Positions 12,150 to 24,232 are shown, counted from the stretch's first letter. The stretch is DNA of 64,000 nt from Welwitschia mirabilis (GCA_051453625.1 JBOZIK010000001.1:154317529-154381528), one strand, 5' to 3'. A program made the numbers and translations. The notes: a model not told the origin generated them from the letters alone.

Positions 12150-13330
12150 AAATTAACTATTTCAAATCCAAATTAACCTATTTGACACACTTGTGGAGCA
12201 CATTTTTGGATCACATTAATAAGGTTTTTAAGGATTTATGAAAATTATGCAAAGATACCTTGCAGGTCATGAAATGCAATAATTTCCAATAAAAGAAGCT
12301 ATCTTTGTAAGATGATGGACCAAAGAACAATGATCAAGATGGAGTTAAACAAGAAAAACTAGTTATTTACTATTTTTTCATGTAAAATGATTAATGTATG
12401 ATAGTCATCTCATCTATCATTGAGACGACCATTGTATAATGATGTACAATAGAAGAAATTGGATAAGATCTAATAGTTGTTTCCTATATCATTAAGATGA
12501 TATCCAAGATTATAGTCATTAGAACTTAGATGGTCAAGGCATGTTGAGCATTAGTTAGTAGTTAAAGTGGTCATTCATTAGGTTGTGAAGATGATGAAAA
12601 GGATTACAAATAAAATAGCTTAAAAAAATAATCTAATTATTATTTATTAAAGTATAAATTCTAATTGTTTCTTTCCATTTTATAGCCCTTGATAATCATC
12701 AACTATCCATCCCAAACTATAAATAGATCCCCTTGGATCTCATTTCATATTATTTTTGTCATCCACATTCTTATGATACTTAGAGATTATTAGAGGCAAG
12801 AAGATCCATCATACTTATGACAAGGACTACCTTGATACTAGGTAGTAAATATTCCATTTAGTAGTTGTTGTAAGTGGATTTACTTTCAATTTGGTTAATA
12901 AAGATATTGATTTAATTGAAATTCTTTTCAAATCATTTCTTGTTTATTCCTTATAACTTGTCTTAATTGCTATTAAAGTAACATGAATTTGTAATTGATA
13001 TACACTATAAGGATTAATCTAAATGACAATATATTGGAAATTTATTTAATTAATTACATTAGGTTTGCATTCATTCTCCATTACAGTGAATTTCAGTTCA
13101 TTCCATTACATTGCATTTCATCTTCATCCTTGCATTGTTGAATCTTATTTCCTATAAATAAAAATTCAAAAATATGTTCTTCTTCTCTTTCTAAAATAAA
13201 TTTTCCAAATTTATTTTAGAAGTCTTTTCTAAGTATTTAACATTTGGGTTAATCCCACTATGCAAATGTGTATTTTGTGTAATTAGATTATCAGCTTTTC
13301 AAGTATTGCAAGCCACATTTTATCTTTAGA
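12150..13330 (+). repeat. Possible nested LTR inside the element
   Basis: This stretch has promoter and polyadenylation signals of its own: CTATAAATAGATCCCC at 12717-12732 and GGTTAATAAAGATATTG at about 12892, spaced 175 bases apart as in an LTR. Flanking sequence has TG/CA-like candidates but no second copy in the window to fix its ends. It may be a solo LTR or simply leader sequence of the host element. Confidence 0.3.
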
Positions 13331-13762
13331 ATATTGGACTTAGAAGCATAAACATGTATCGTAACACTAAATATATGAGATTATCTTCAATCTAAGAAAA
13401 CTATAAAGGATTTCCTTTAAGATAAATACATATATACCTCTTCATGCTTTCTTCAACTCCTAGTGTGCATGGATTAGATCCTTACCAAGATAATTATGAA
13501 TCTTTACCTTACACCATTCCTCATAAATCTTATCCCTCATCACCTCATTAATATCCTTTACCTTACTAGTATTTCTACTCTTCAAAAGATCCTATTTAAA
13601 TTCCTTAAAAGAAACCCTTATCCCAAATGAAAATAAACCAAAAGTCTTAAGTAAAATATACAATAGTTAAGTAAAGTCACTACTCAAATCTTTAGTACAC
13701 TTAATCAACTTGAAGAGGAATAGATTTACGTTTATTTAGCCTAATATTAGAGCTTTCTACAT

Positions 13763-14446
13763 TTGTTTAGCCTAATCCTAGTAGTCTTTAAAGGATTTAT
13801 AATAGTCAAATTGATGAAACCAAAACCATACCATTTAGAAATAGGAAAAAAAACTAAGAAAAACCTTGAGGATGACAACATACTAGAGGATAAGAAATTA
13901 TTTAAGGAAAGTCATATACTTGAAAAGAATTATACATTTGAGGATGACTCATGTAGAAACCCTTATGAGGAGGAGAATAGCAAAGAAGTACCCACACCTA
14001 ATCTATCATATGTACAGCCTTTACCTTCTTTTCAACATTTTCATGAGAAAAATATTTTTGTATCATCTTCATCTTTTGAGTAAGATACAAGATTTCTTAA
14101 AGAATACAAAACTTCCTTAGAATTAAAACTATTTTCTAAGTACATTGACCATGATTACTTTAATGAACATTCACCTTATTTAGTGATTTTAAACTTACCT
14201 TTGTCTTCTTCTCAAGAAGATGTCTTGCAAGATTTGCTAAAAATGGATAATAGAGCTAAAGAATGGATCATGCAAAATTTGAAGAATGCATAGATTCTAC
14301 TCCTTGTGATAATATTATTTCTGATTTTATGGACTTATGTATAAAAACCTATATGGATTTTCTCCTTTATTATGACCCATCATTCAAGCTTTACTTTAAC
14401 ACTCTTAAGTCATGTCCCATGTATTGCCTTGAAAAATCCTATATCT
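13763..14446 (+). pseudogene. Unrecognised decayed ORF in the interior
   Basis: A 106-codon frame runs from 13763 to 14083. Past its TAA the same frame continues for about 65 more codons (SKYIDHDYFNEHSPYLVILN, LPLSSSQEDVLQDLLKM), and a shifted frame stays open at 14263-14448. The product would be acidic and lysine-rich with no membrane segment after the first 20 residues and no zinc knuckle. I recognise no family. Its place in the middle of the element fits a gag-position or element-specific protein, but that is inference. Confidence 0.4.
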
Positions 14447-14449
14447 AAA

Positions 14450-16451
14450 TCATTTTATTTTTATTGCATAGTTTTAAATTAAATTTTTATTCTAGAATAG
14501 ATGTACAATGAATAAGTCCCTGCATAATAAAATCAATGTCACCAAATGATGTATCTCTCATAGAACCACTTAAGCATAATTACCTATACAATCATTGCCT
14601 TAAGTGATTTCACATTGAAATCCTCAAATGTCATCCTTATCATAGAATAAGCCATCATCACCTTAAACCTTACCACCCATCCCTTCCATAATGGATTTAT
14701 TTCATAAGGTTAATTAACCATCCATTCCTCCCATACACTTATGAGTTTCTAAGATTTAATGACCTATGCCAATGACCTTTATCAATTAGTTCAATAATAA
14801 ATGATCATTTTATCATTTTAAGTTTTAGTAGTAATTAAGCATAGTTGTATTTTTTGAGAGAAATTTATGCTTATTTTGAGTTATGTTGTTAAGCTTTATA
14901 TTTACTTGATGTCTTCAATGTGGAAAAAGAAAATGGATAAAAAGATGGAATTTTCACTTTCATGTTGTATTCTTAGTTTTTAAGCATTCATGGGGATAAG
15001 ATTATTTCTTAGGTAATCTAATGAACCAATGAACCCTCTATGTACATTTAAAAGAAAAATGAATATTAGAAGTAGAATCAAAAGAAAAATAAAATATCTT
15101 CTTCAAAGTTACATTTTTATTATTGATCTATTTTATTTGGTTTAGTTAATTACATCAAGGCTATGGATGCTTGCTAGTGATGTAGCTTTCATGATTTATG
15201 TATGGAATATTTAGCTACATTAACATTATAAACGTTCACTACTGATGTAACACTGAATTCTTTAAGAAAGACATATTTAACTTTATTGAAAGAAAGCATT
15301 ATAACAATGGATGCTTAGTGAGATCAAATACTTAAAGCAAAGATACTCATTGTTGTAGAAGGAAAAGTGGAAAGGAAATTAAGGTGGAAATTGAAGACTT
15401 TATGTGTTTTAGTTTCTTTAACAGTTATATTTAAGATTTGTTTACTACTCTTGAATTTGAATGAGTGTATTTTATTAATACCTTTTTGTATAGCATTTAA
15501 ATCCATCAAATAAAATTAAAAATTATGAAAATTTCAAATAAAAAGATCATTAGATTAGGTAGTTTGTTTTTTTCATTTATAAGTTGCATGGTTGACTTTT
15601 TATTCCCATTGCTAGTTTTCATACCATGCATTGTAATTTTTATTTGTGCATAAAAAAACTAATTGTAATGATTTTTCATCATGCAATAAAAATTTATTTT
15701 TAGTTCATTTTTTGTTTATTTTAGTCACCATTGAACTTAGACTATAACTCTAGAAGTTTTGATTTCGACTAATAAAATAACTCACATAATTTCCCTTTTA
15801 GAACCATAACATAACCAATGCCACCACTAGTCCCACTAGCCATCATTGTTCATTTTATTATTTTCACTCTCGAACTTTTTAATAATATTGCCTATTTCAT
15901 TTGTAGTCTATAAAGATTTTCTATCATGGCTAAAATTTTCTAAAAACTAACCATAATCCATTTATTAATAACACATTTCAATATCATTTTTCATATGCAC
16001 TTTTTACTTTCTATTATATTTTTACTTCTTGTTTTTACCACAATCTTAATTTGCAATAGAAATATTGACCCTTATTTTTAAAATTCATTTTTATTTTTGC
16101 ATGTATTATTTTATTAATTTTATAATATTTTGCATTTTTTTTTTCTTTTTCTAGTTTTAATAAAATGACATGTTTGAATTCTCTTTCTTTTAATGATGCC
16201 TTAATTTGTCTTCAAAATTTGCATTGATTTTTTTCCTATATTTTCAAAACTTTGAGGATCAAGTTCAATTTTGGTTAGGGGGTAATGGTATTCATAATTT
16301 TTAATAAATTTTTTATTCTAATATATCATTTTTGTAAAAATTGACTAGAAGTTTTCAAGGATTTATTATTTTCATATAATGCTTTAATATTTTCACTTAG
16401 AAAATTCCTCATGTTAGGTATTATTTATGAACTTTTTGATAAGGAACCCAC
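14450..16451. other. Non-coding interior of the element
   Basis: About 2 kb without a plausible gene. The 61-codon antisense frame at 15324-15509 has no recognisable motif. Near the end, at 16255-16283, AACTTTGAGGATCAAGTTCAATTTTGGTTAGGGGG resembles the ACATTGAGGACAATG...AAGTTTGGGGG sequence often found just upstream of Athila/Tat 3' LTRs. Confidence 0.45.
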
Positions 16452-16466
16452 AAAAGTCTAGGGGGT
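16452..16466 (+). promoter_or_regulatory. Polypurine tract
   Basis: AAAAGTCTAGGGGG lies directly before TGTGATAACATG, the start of the right LTR. A second G-run (GGTTAGGGGG, ending 16283) lies about 180 bases upstream and could be an additional or ancestral tract. Confidence 0.6.
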
Positions 16467-17809
16467 TGTGATAACATGTAAAAATTAACAAGTATATAGA
16501 GTATTTTAGGATAATTTATTATAGGAAAAGACATTAATTTTATCATAAAAATCAATCTTCTATTGTTTTTAATGTCATATGTGAAGTTTTTTCCCTCATA
16601 ATGATTTTAGGCATTTTATTGCATTCTAAAGCACATGTCACAAATTGTAGCTGATCCTATTGAAAACACTAATAGAACAAGTTACTTCTATTGGTCAAAT
16701 AAGAGCAAGTATATTTAGACCTATGACCTGAATTTTTCATTGAGAATAAAGTCACTTTTCATTATTGACTTAGTTAATTACTGCATCAAAGTCAACCATT
16801 GTCTTCAATGGTATGTGGCAGCATCAGTAGAAGAGATGTGTAGTAACATGTGGTAGTAGCATGTGAAGGTAACACTAGAGACATGTAACCACAACACTAA
16901 CTAGTAGAATTATTTAACTTTAAAAATCATGTATTAGTCTCATTATTACAACCTCCATAAAATGCTATAAGATAAAGATCTAACCACAAACTTAATGCTA
17001 TATGATACAAAATTCCAATTACTCCATCTAAAAAATAATAAAGAATCCCAACCACTTCAAGATCAACTTCCTCTATAAAAGGGCTAAGCATTCTAATCAT
17101 CATATCATAGAATTCATCATCAAATCAAAATCAAAGCATTCAATCTTAAAGCAAGAACTTCATTATCATATCTTTTTGGTTATTCTCCTAAGGAAATGGG
17201 CTAGCCTTAAGGCTAGGTTAATGTTTCATTGCAAGCTTTAAATTTATTTCATTAATATATTGCAATTTTTATTTTGATAATAAAAGTTAGTAGATTTTTA
17301 TTTATTTATTATTAGTCTTGAGTTAATTCATAGTAGCAATGCTTAATTTAAAGCTACAGGTTTATGCCAAGTTATTTATATTCCAGAGTAAGTCTCTGTT
17401 ATTCATATTTTAATTTCATAACTTGTAATCATTTAATACTTCTTGGGAGTTATGTCCTATTTATCATGCTTATAATCATGCTACGAAAGACCAAAGTAAA
17501 AAAGGGATTTCACCACCACTTATTTGGAAAATGAGATTATGTCACCATGATCTGAGCTATAATTGAACTTGACATGTTTAGGTTTAACTAGAAAATTGTG
17601 TTAAATCTTTGAACAAGAATCTTTATTTATTTAAAGAAGTATTATCACTAATATTTCTAACTTGATTTATCACTATGGATTGAACCATACAAAAACCTTA
17701 CTACAACATGTCTTGGTTAATTTTTGCAATATTTCTAACTTGATTTATTCTTGTGGATTAAACCACATAAAAAACCTTACTACAACATTAGTCTTGATTA
17801 ATTTTTGCA
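16467..17809 (+). repeat. 3' LTR of the non-autonomous element
   Basis: Right-hand partner of the LTR at 9763-11138. It starts TGTGATAACATG and keeps a good TATA box (CTATAAAAGGGC; TATAAAA at 17074-17080). Its last ~160 bases hold two tandem copies of an ~80-base unit (17650-17727 and 17728-17808) that is single in the 5' LTR. Confidence 0.78.
17650..17808 (+). repeat. Tandem duplication of ~80 bp at the LTR end
   Basis: Both units read AATATTTCTAACTTGATTTAT...ATGGATTGAACCA..CAAAAACCTTACTACAACA...TTGATTAATTTTTGC with few differences. The matching part of the left LTR has one copy only, so the duplication arose after or during insertion. Confidence 0.8.
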
Positions 17810-18662
17810 AAAGTTAGCCTATGTACTTATTCTATACTAAATTAATATTTGTTCTTGTATTTACACCATTGAGTTTACTTATATTTATGATTGAAATTTA
17901 TCTCTTTTATTTCATCATTGATTTATAATCTATTTCTTCAATGTATTAGTAGAGTTTTGTGATTAATGTATTAGTATTGATAACATATTTTATTATATCT
18001 TACTATTTCCTACATTTCATTATAAGATGTAACATATATAATATTAGTGCTTTTATAACATTTAAAATCTAAAGTGGATAATTTATTACTTATTTATAAA
18101 TCTAATTTATGCTTAACATAATATCCTTAGCTTATCTTTGGCTTACTTAGTAGATTACATTATGAATAATCATTTGTTAGATTCTAATAAGAAAATCAAT
18201 AATATCTTAATCCTTAATATGTTTTAAAAATCCTTATCTAAAATCTCTATGATCTTTAAACTATCTTTGTAGTACCAAAGATAAAATGATAATTAAGATT
18301 AATTATATAATAATATGCCATTCTAGTTTATTAATTTGAAACTATTATCTAAACCTTAATGGTTAGGGAACTTTTTTCACAGATCATAAATTATAAAAAA
18401 AAGCTAAGATATAACAATAGTTCAAATTGTAAAGTAATTCTTCAAGTTCAAGTTGTAATGGCTTTTCTTAATTGGTGAAGAGTTTAGTAGGATTTCTAGA
18501 AAAGGTTAATATTTTTTAGTTGCAAAGAAATCTAGGTTTTTAGCTATTTAATCAAAATACTTAGCTATTTACTAGGTTTCTTCTTTTTTCCCTCCACTCT
18601 ACTCTTAAATGATTTTTACTGTTTATGAAGGTATTAAGATCATTTATATCTCAGGTTCCAAT
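17810..18662 (-). pseudogene. Tat/Athila gypsy RT N-terminal remnant
   Basis: Read on the minus strand, the stretch near 18380-18440 gives PLQLELEELLYNLNYCYI, matching the P-x-LELKPLP-x-NL-x-YAYLG block that precedes RT in Tat/Athila elements; it follows in order from the protease remnant at 20.2-20.7 kb, from which it is separated by the solo LTR at 18663-20239. Further downstream (18200-17810) no motif is readable. Many stops; non-functional. Confidence 0.5.
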
Positions 18663-20239
18663 TGTTAGGATCGAGAACCCTAGAGGTGGGATGAATAGGT
18701 TCTTAAAAAATAAAAATAATGCATTCTAAATGAATCAAAGATATATCAAATACTTGCACAAAATAATTCACTCATTTAAAATGTGCATGAAAAGAAAAGA
18801 TAACAGAAGTAAAGAAATAAACTAACTAAAAGCATAAAATACCAAATAAATGCACATAGGATTCAAAAACACCCTACTTCACTCTTGACTATTAGCGTAT
18901 TACCAAGCTTGATCCAGATCTTTGTTACTCCACCAGGTATTCCGGGTTCACCTATAACCTTTACAAATGAACTTTTTTAGGCTAAGTCTCAACCTTTGAA
19001 TGGAATTTTTAAGGCTTAGTCTCAACCTTTAAATCAAATTTTCAAGTCTTAGTCTCAACCTTTCATAATGTAGAATACTGATGCAATGATGCCAAGATGC
19101 ATGAATATCATTCGTTCTTGATATAGTAGATGTGATGAATATCTTTTCCTATAGATGTACAACAGATGAAACACTAGATCTGACCTTGAATATAGAGATA
19201 ATATATATAATAAATCTTCCTTGGTTAAGCATACAAATCCAAAACTTAATAGTGAATATCATAAGATTTCAATACTAGCTTATTAGATCCAAAAGATTTA
19301 AAAGATTGAAAGGTTCCAAAAGCTTCTTTAGTAATTTATCTCTTAGCTATTTGTATTAGAAGGCTTTTATGGTTTATTACATTTGAAAATGCACTTTTAA
19401 ATAGCTATAAGAAAAAGGCTATCTAATGGATATATAATGGATACAAAATAAATATAAACTTTTAGTTCCATTTCATCTAATTGACCCCCTAAAAGGTCAG
19501 TCAACCCATCTAATGCCATGACTTACATAGGTCACCTGAGTGAAATTTTTGGTTGCCCTAATTTCTTATGACTAGTCGATCCCATCTGGGTCTAGTTGAC
19601 CCTAGTCTAGCCACTTGCTATTAAATATGGTTACCCGCTTATCCTGATAAAGATCTTTCTAATTTCCAACATCAGGACTAGTCAACTCCTTTAAGAGTGT
19701 GGTTGACCATACGATGATTGACTTAAGAGTATTAGCTACATAGTGCATAGGTTTGGTTGATCCCTTCAATAGTGTGGTCGACTCCTTGACAATTAGTTTA
19801 GGAGTACTATTCATAAGTTCATAGATCCTTTCAACCCATCATATGTCTGATCGACCCCTTGTCATTTGGTTCAGGGATACTATTATCAGGTTCTCAAATC
19901 TGGTTAACCCCATAAATATCTAATTAACACCTTGCTATTTAGTTTAGAAACATTGGCTCTCAAGGTTACAGGACTGATAAACCCCATCAGAAATCCAGTC
20001 ACCTCCTCTGAATTTAGTTTAATTTCTAAATGTTTACTTGAGGTGTGGTTGACCCCTTGAAAGTCCAGTTGACCCCTCAAGAGGGTAAATAAACTTAACA
20101 AGTTTCTAGTGCTCAGGATTTAATGGTTTTGGTTTCATCTTTAGACTTGTAAGTGATTAACATCTTTTACACAAGATACATAAAATTTGATATACAAAAA
20201 ACATTAGTTTGATATTAATTAGCAAAACATAATCTAACA
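18663..20239 (-). repeat. Solo copia LTR with target duplication
   Basis: A 1577-bp copy of the LTR also found at 21067-22684 and 28354-29950, in the same (minus) orientation: TGTTAGGATCGAGAACCC at the left end, AAAACATAATCTAACA at the right. It is flanked by CCAAT (18658-18662) and CCAAC (20240-20244), a 5-bp target duplication with one C/T change. No internal sequence follows, so it is a product of recombination between the two LTRs of a former element. It contains the ~80-bp GTTGACCCC-type tandem units (about 19500-20090). Confidence 0.88.
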
Positions 20240-20244
20240 CCAAC

Positions 20245-21061
20245 TTCATTAACATCTTCATATTCATGTTGATTCATCTTTTTAACTACATTAAAAACAT
20301 TCATTTTATAGCTAAGTTTTCAAATGTATATTTTTCAACCTTAGTTTTAGAATTTTTTAAAGCATGAGTAGTAGCTAAGAAAAGTTTTTGTAATATAAGA
20401 ATAAAACCTTTATGATTACGTTTCATTTGTAACACGATAATGTCCACTAGAAAATAAAAACATATTTAGTAGATATTTTAGGTACTCTAGTAGATCTATT
20501 AGTTAGCTAAATCACAGAGTGATATGTTTTAATATTTTCAAGTCCTAATTACTTATTAAAAATAAGCTATAAAATTTATGCTAGATACAAGATTTAAAAG
20601 ATATTTTTCTATGATATACTCCCTAATTCTACATGAAATGATAAAATAACCTAGATCCTTATATTTAGGAGAATTTTAATTTTAAATTATGATATTAACC
20701 TTTAAGGTGAAGAATGCATTTCTTTTAATATTATTTTTTTCTCTTCATTATGAAAAATCCCTAAGATGTTTAGCATAACTAGGGATTTGTTTAATTAAAT
20801 CCAATAAGGATCTGTTAATTTTTACTCCCTTAAATATGTCTAAGATATATTCATTTTCTTGTAATTTTTTATCTCTTTGTAAATGTTAGAAAACAAAAAA
20901 GAGGATCATGTGTTATAAGTGTTAAATCATTTTTTTCATTATGTTCCTCTTATGTTTCTTATTTTCTTCTTACATTTTTAGTTTCTCATTTTGTATAAAT
21001 TGTTTTTTAATTTCTAGTTATTATAGTTATTTTTGTATTACTACCATGCATTTCTATAATA
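20245..21061 (-). pseudogene. Tat/Athila gypsy protease remnant
   Basis: On the minus strand, about 20680 down to 20245 gives GYFIISCRI, then NLVSSINFIAYF (the CDLGASINLMPLSIF block of Tat/Athila protease, with the active Asp-Leu-Gly lost), LGLENIKTYHSV, a remnant of the V-x-FIFPVDFIVLD block, TKTFLATTHAL (GRPFLATARAL) and finally VFNVVKKMNQHEYEDVNEV. This orders the element gag (right), protease, RT (left) on the minus strand and shows the copia insertions split it. The part 20690-21061 is AT-rich with no readable motif. Confidence 0.6.
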
Positions 21062-21066
21062 AATGC
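21062..21066. repeat. Target-site duplication AATGC, left
   Basis: AATGC precedes the left LTR and recurs exactly at 29951-29955 after the right LTR. Confidence 0.85.
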
Positions 21067-22684
21067 TAATAGGATCGAGAATCCTAGAGGGGGGATGAAT
21101 AGGTTCTTTAAAAATATATAGCACAATATACTAAATAAATCCAAACTTAAAAATAAAACTTGCATGTAATAATTAACTAACCCAAAACATTCATGAAAAT
21201 AGGAAAATAATTGAAGTAAGGAAATAACAACTGAACATACAAAAATACTAAATGGATGCACATCAGATTTATAGTGGTTCAAGAAACCCCCTATTTCACT
21301 CTTAATGATTAGCTTATCCTCAAGCTAGATCTTGGATCTTTGTTACTTTACCAAGTATTCTAGGTTTACCTATAATCTTTACAAATGTACTTTTCAAGGA
21401 TTATTCTAAACCTCTAAATAGAATTTTTAAGGCTTAGTCTCAACCTTTGAACGAACTTTTTAAGGCTTAGTATCAACCTTTGAATGTACTTTTCAAGGTT
21501 TAGTCTCAACTTTTCACTAAGTAAAGTAGTGATGTAATGATGCCAAATATGCTTAGATATCATTCATTCTTGATTCAGTCTGATTAATGGCACTCTTCTC
21601 CTATAAATGTAAAATAGATAAAGCACAGGATCTGACCTTGAATGTAGAGATAAATATAGATGATATATCCTTTTGGTCAAAAGTATATATGGTAAGACAC
21701 AATAATGAATATCATAAGATTACAGTGCCCATTCCTTAGATCCAATAGATTAACACCATTAAAAGTAGTTCCACAAGATTATATAGTTATCTATCACTTA
21801 GCTATTTATATTATAAGGATTTTAGGGTTTATTAAATTTGAAATGCACTTTCAATGGCTATAAACAACTAGAAAATAACTACCCAATGAATATATAATGA
21901 ATATATAATGATTAGAAAATTTGTATTCTTTTCCATTCGGTTAATCCCTCAAAAGTCCGATCAACCCCATCTGGTATCGTGACTTACATAGATTGCCTAA
22001 TAGAAAGTTTTAGTTGCCTCAATTTCTTATGGCTTCATGTCTGGTCAATTAAATTTGGCTTTGGTCGACTCCAATTTGGTTGTACACTACCAAATCTGGT
22101 CATCTGCTTAACCTGATAAAATTCTTTCTAGTTTTCAGAATCAGGTCTAGTTGATCCCTTCAAGTGTCTGGTCAATGCTATAAAAATTGGCTCAGGAGTA
22201 TCAGCTGCATAGTGCTTAGGTCTAGCTGACTCTGTCATAGGTCTGGTTAACCTCTTGACAATTAGTTTAAGAGTACTGTTCCTTGGTTCACAGATCCAGT
22301 CGACCCCATAATAGGTTTGATCAATCCTTTATCATTTAATCTAGGGATATTATTTATTAAGTCCTTAAATCTAGTCGACCCCTTGCCATTCAGTTTAGGA
22401 ACATTGAATCTCAAGGTTACAGGTCTGATTGACCCCATCAGGAATCTGGTCAATTCCTCTAAATGTAGTTCATTTTCTATCTACTTTAGATGCAATCAAC
22501 TCCTTAAAAATCTAGTTGATCCCTAAAGAGGATAAAAGAATTAACAAGTTTTTAGTGCTTAGAAATCGATGGTTTTGATTTTATCTTTGACGTGTAAGTA
22601 ATTAAAATCTTCTGCACAAGATATACAAAATTTTTTATATAGAAAATATTAGTTTGACATCAATTAATAAAACATAATCTAACA
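21067..22684 (-). repeat. 3' LTR of the minus-strand copia element
   Basis: 1618-bp partner of 28354-29950. On the minus strand it starts TGTTAGATTATGTTTT next to the polypurine tract and ends near CTCGATCCTATTA. TATAAATAG promoter motif at 21802-21810 (minus strand). Tandem ~80-bp units with GTCGACCCC-type motifs fill about 21950-22530. The short frames at 21007-21282, 22262-22453 and 22317-22526 lie in it and are not genes. Confidence 0.9.
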
Positions 22685-22687
22685 ATC

Positions 22688-22696
22688 TCCCCCTTT
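22688..22696 (-). promoter_or_regulatory. Polypurine tract
   Basis: On the minus strand AAAGGGGGAGA lies immediately before the TGTTAG of the 3' LTR, preceded by the GTTTGCCATCAATGTC sequence typical of plant copia elements. Confidence 0.85.
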
Positions 22697-22699
22697 GAC

Positions 22700-23284
22700 A
22701 TTGATGGCAAACAATATTTAGTTGTAATAAATTGGGACTTTGAAAAAGATCCCCCTTATAAAATTCCTATTAAAAGTTAATATACTTTTTGGAACAAGTT
22801 AGGATATTTTGAATAATCAAATATTATATTTGAAATGGAACAAATTTAATATGCACATTTAAAAGGTTAAGAGCATAACTTTTATAAAAAGTATAATGTG
22901 ATACCATAATGTGATCATGTAAACTATTTAATGCTTTGATTAGATATCATCTATTTAAAATTTATTTCCAACATTAGAATACTCTAAAATTTTCAAATTA
23001 AGTACATATGATACTAATAGATAAGCATGTTAAGCATATATGATTTATAAAAAGAACAAGAAAATTTGAGATACCAATTAAAACACAATCTTGTGTAAAA
23101 TAGAAAAATGCATGTAGATTTCATTAAACATAAGCAAACATTACAAACTAAAAGTGCTTATCAAGAGCATACATTTGAAACCATATAAAAAACATTAATA
23201 AAAATAACTAATTCTCCCCCTTTTGACATCAATTATAAATGAGAGAACATAAACACAAGCCAAAACATAATCTGAAATTTCTAA
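22700..23284. other. 3' untranslated part of the copia interior
   Basis: AT-rich and without a coding frame. It includes a second CTCCCCCTTTTGACATCAAT block (23213-23232) that, read on the minus strand, is another GGGGGAG-type tract just behind the extra ORF. The plus-strand relative has the matching arrangement at 44085-44640. Confidence 0.5.
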
Positions 23285-24232
23285 TCAAACTTTTCCTCTT
23301 CTTCTTCTTCTTCTTTTTATTCTTCAGAGTCTTCCTCTAAATTTTATTCATCATCTCCTATGTATGTTGAGATGGTGGCCTCTGCTGAGGTATTAGAAAT
23401 ATCATAACTAGCTACTATGAGTACTTTCTTTATGTGTCTAGTATGGAAATCAATCTGTCATAGATATGAAAGGGTCTCAGCAGAAGAGGCTTCCTTTGGA
23501 GAGGGAGACTTTGAGGATTTATATATAGGACAAAAATGTGTATATAGGATAAGTTTGCATGCCTAATGGGTGCCATAGACTGGAGGGTCTCCAGTTTTAA
23601 ATGAAAGGTAACACAAAAATAACAGCATAAACTTATGATAAGCACAAAGTAGGGTAATGCTCTAGTTTTGTGGTACTCTAGCTATGAGATCATATTCTTT
23701 AGTATTTTGGCAAGAGCATCAATAGAGTGCTCAGTCCCTACCAAATACATCAGATAGGCTCTATAATAGAAAGCCTTATCATGATGTCCAGCTAAAAGAA
23801 GAAAATGATATTTTAGTATTAATAATGAATTAGACAGGGTGTGCTTCCAAGAATGCACCTTACCACACATCTCTCTCGTAATAATAGGCTTATCTTCCAT
23901 AGTGTCTCGAAGAGGCCAAAACCCTTCATAATCATCCCTAGAAAGATTGATCAACTTAGAAATGAGATTAGCTATTACTCTTAACCGCTTTCCCAAAATA
24001 AGATTTCAAGGGTTTTGGAGTCATAATTATAAGAAGCATTATAGTAAAACATGCAAGTAAGAAATGGATAGGTAGAGCTAGAAACATCTAAAAAGTAATC
24101 AAGATCCTAAATTTTTAGGAGTTGAATGACTTTCCTAAGCTCTCTAAGCTCTAAGATAGCTACAGACCACTCTTGACACACTAGTTTCTTCTTGAACTTT
24201 TTTAAGAACTTGTCAATCTCTTCCTCATACAT
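23285..24232 (-). pseudogene. Extra ORF, 'putative plant transposon protein' type
   Basis: About 315 codons starting MYEEEIDKFLKKF (start chosen by its matches at 25655 and 43089) and ending in an acidic run of Glu near 23285-23360. Recognisable parts: ELRELRKVIQLL, DYFLDV, NASYNYDSKTLEIL, GKRLRVIANLISKLINLSRD, LLLAGHHDKAFYYRAYLMYL and FHLKLETLQSM. The pattern G-K-x-x-x-V/I-x-x-x-x-I-S, then a G-H-x-D-x-x-x-Y segment and a late F-x-x-x-L-x-x-E segment, recalls the 'putative plant transposon protein' domain found as an extra ORF in plant elements; this assignment is tentative. It sits where integrase and RT would be. Open pieces remain at 23682-23996 and 23430-23645; TAG interrupts the expected NQD. 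Confidence 0.6.

Larger units (their letters stand above)
9763..17809 (+). mobile_element. Large non-autonomous Tat/Athila-like LTR element
   Basis: Two direct repeats of about 1.35 kb flank 5.3 kb of interior. The primer site after the left LTR is a decayed form of TGGCGCCGTTGCCGGGGA, the tRNA-Asp-type site used by Tat/Athila gypsy elements. A G-rich polypurine tract touches the right LTR. The interior contains no protease, RT or integrase motif that I can detect, only one weak ~220-codon frame, so it resembles a large retrotransposon derivative mobilised in trans. The LTRs differ by many transitions and small indels, so insertion is old. No convincing target duplication was found. Confidence 0.78.

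Noticed and set aside
20691-21061. Possible additional gene in the AT-rich sequence between protease remnant and copia
   Set aside because: No motif and no sustained frame; best explained as decayed Tat/Athila sequence.
22262-22526. Overlapping ORFs of 63 and 69 codons on both strands
   Set aside because: They lie in the tandem-unit part of a copia LTR; the open frames are by-products of the repeat.
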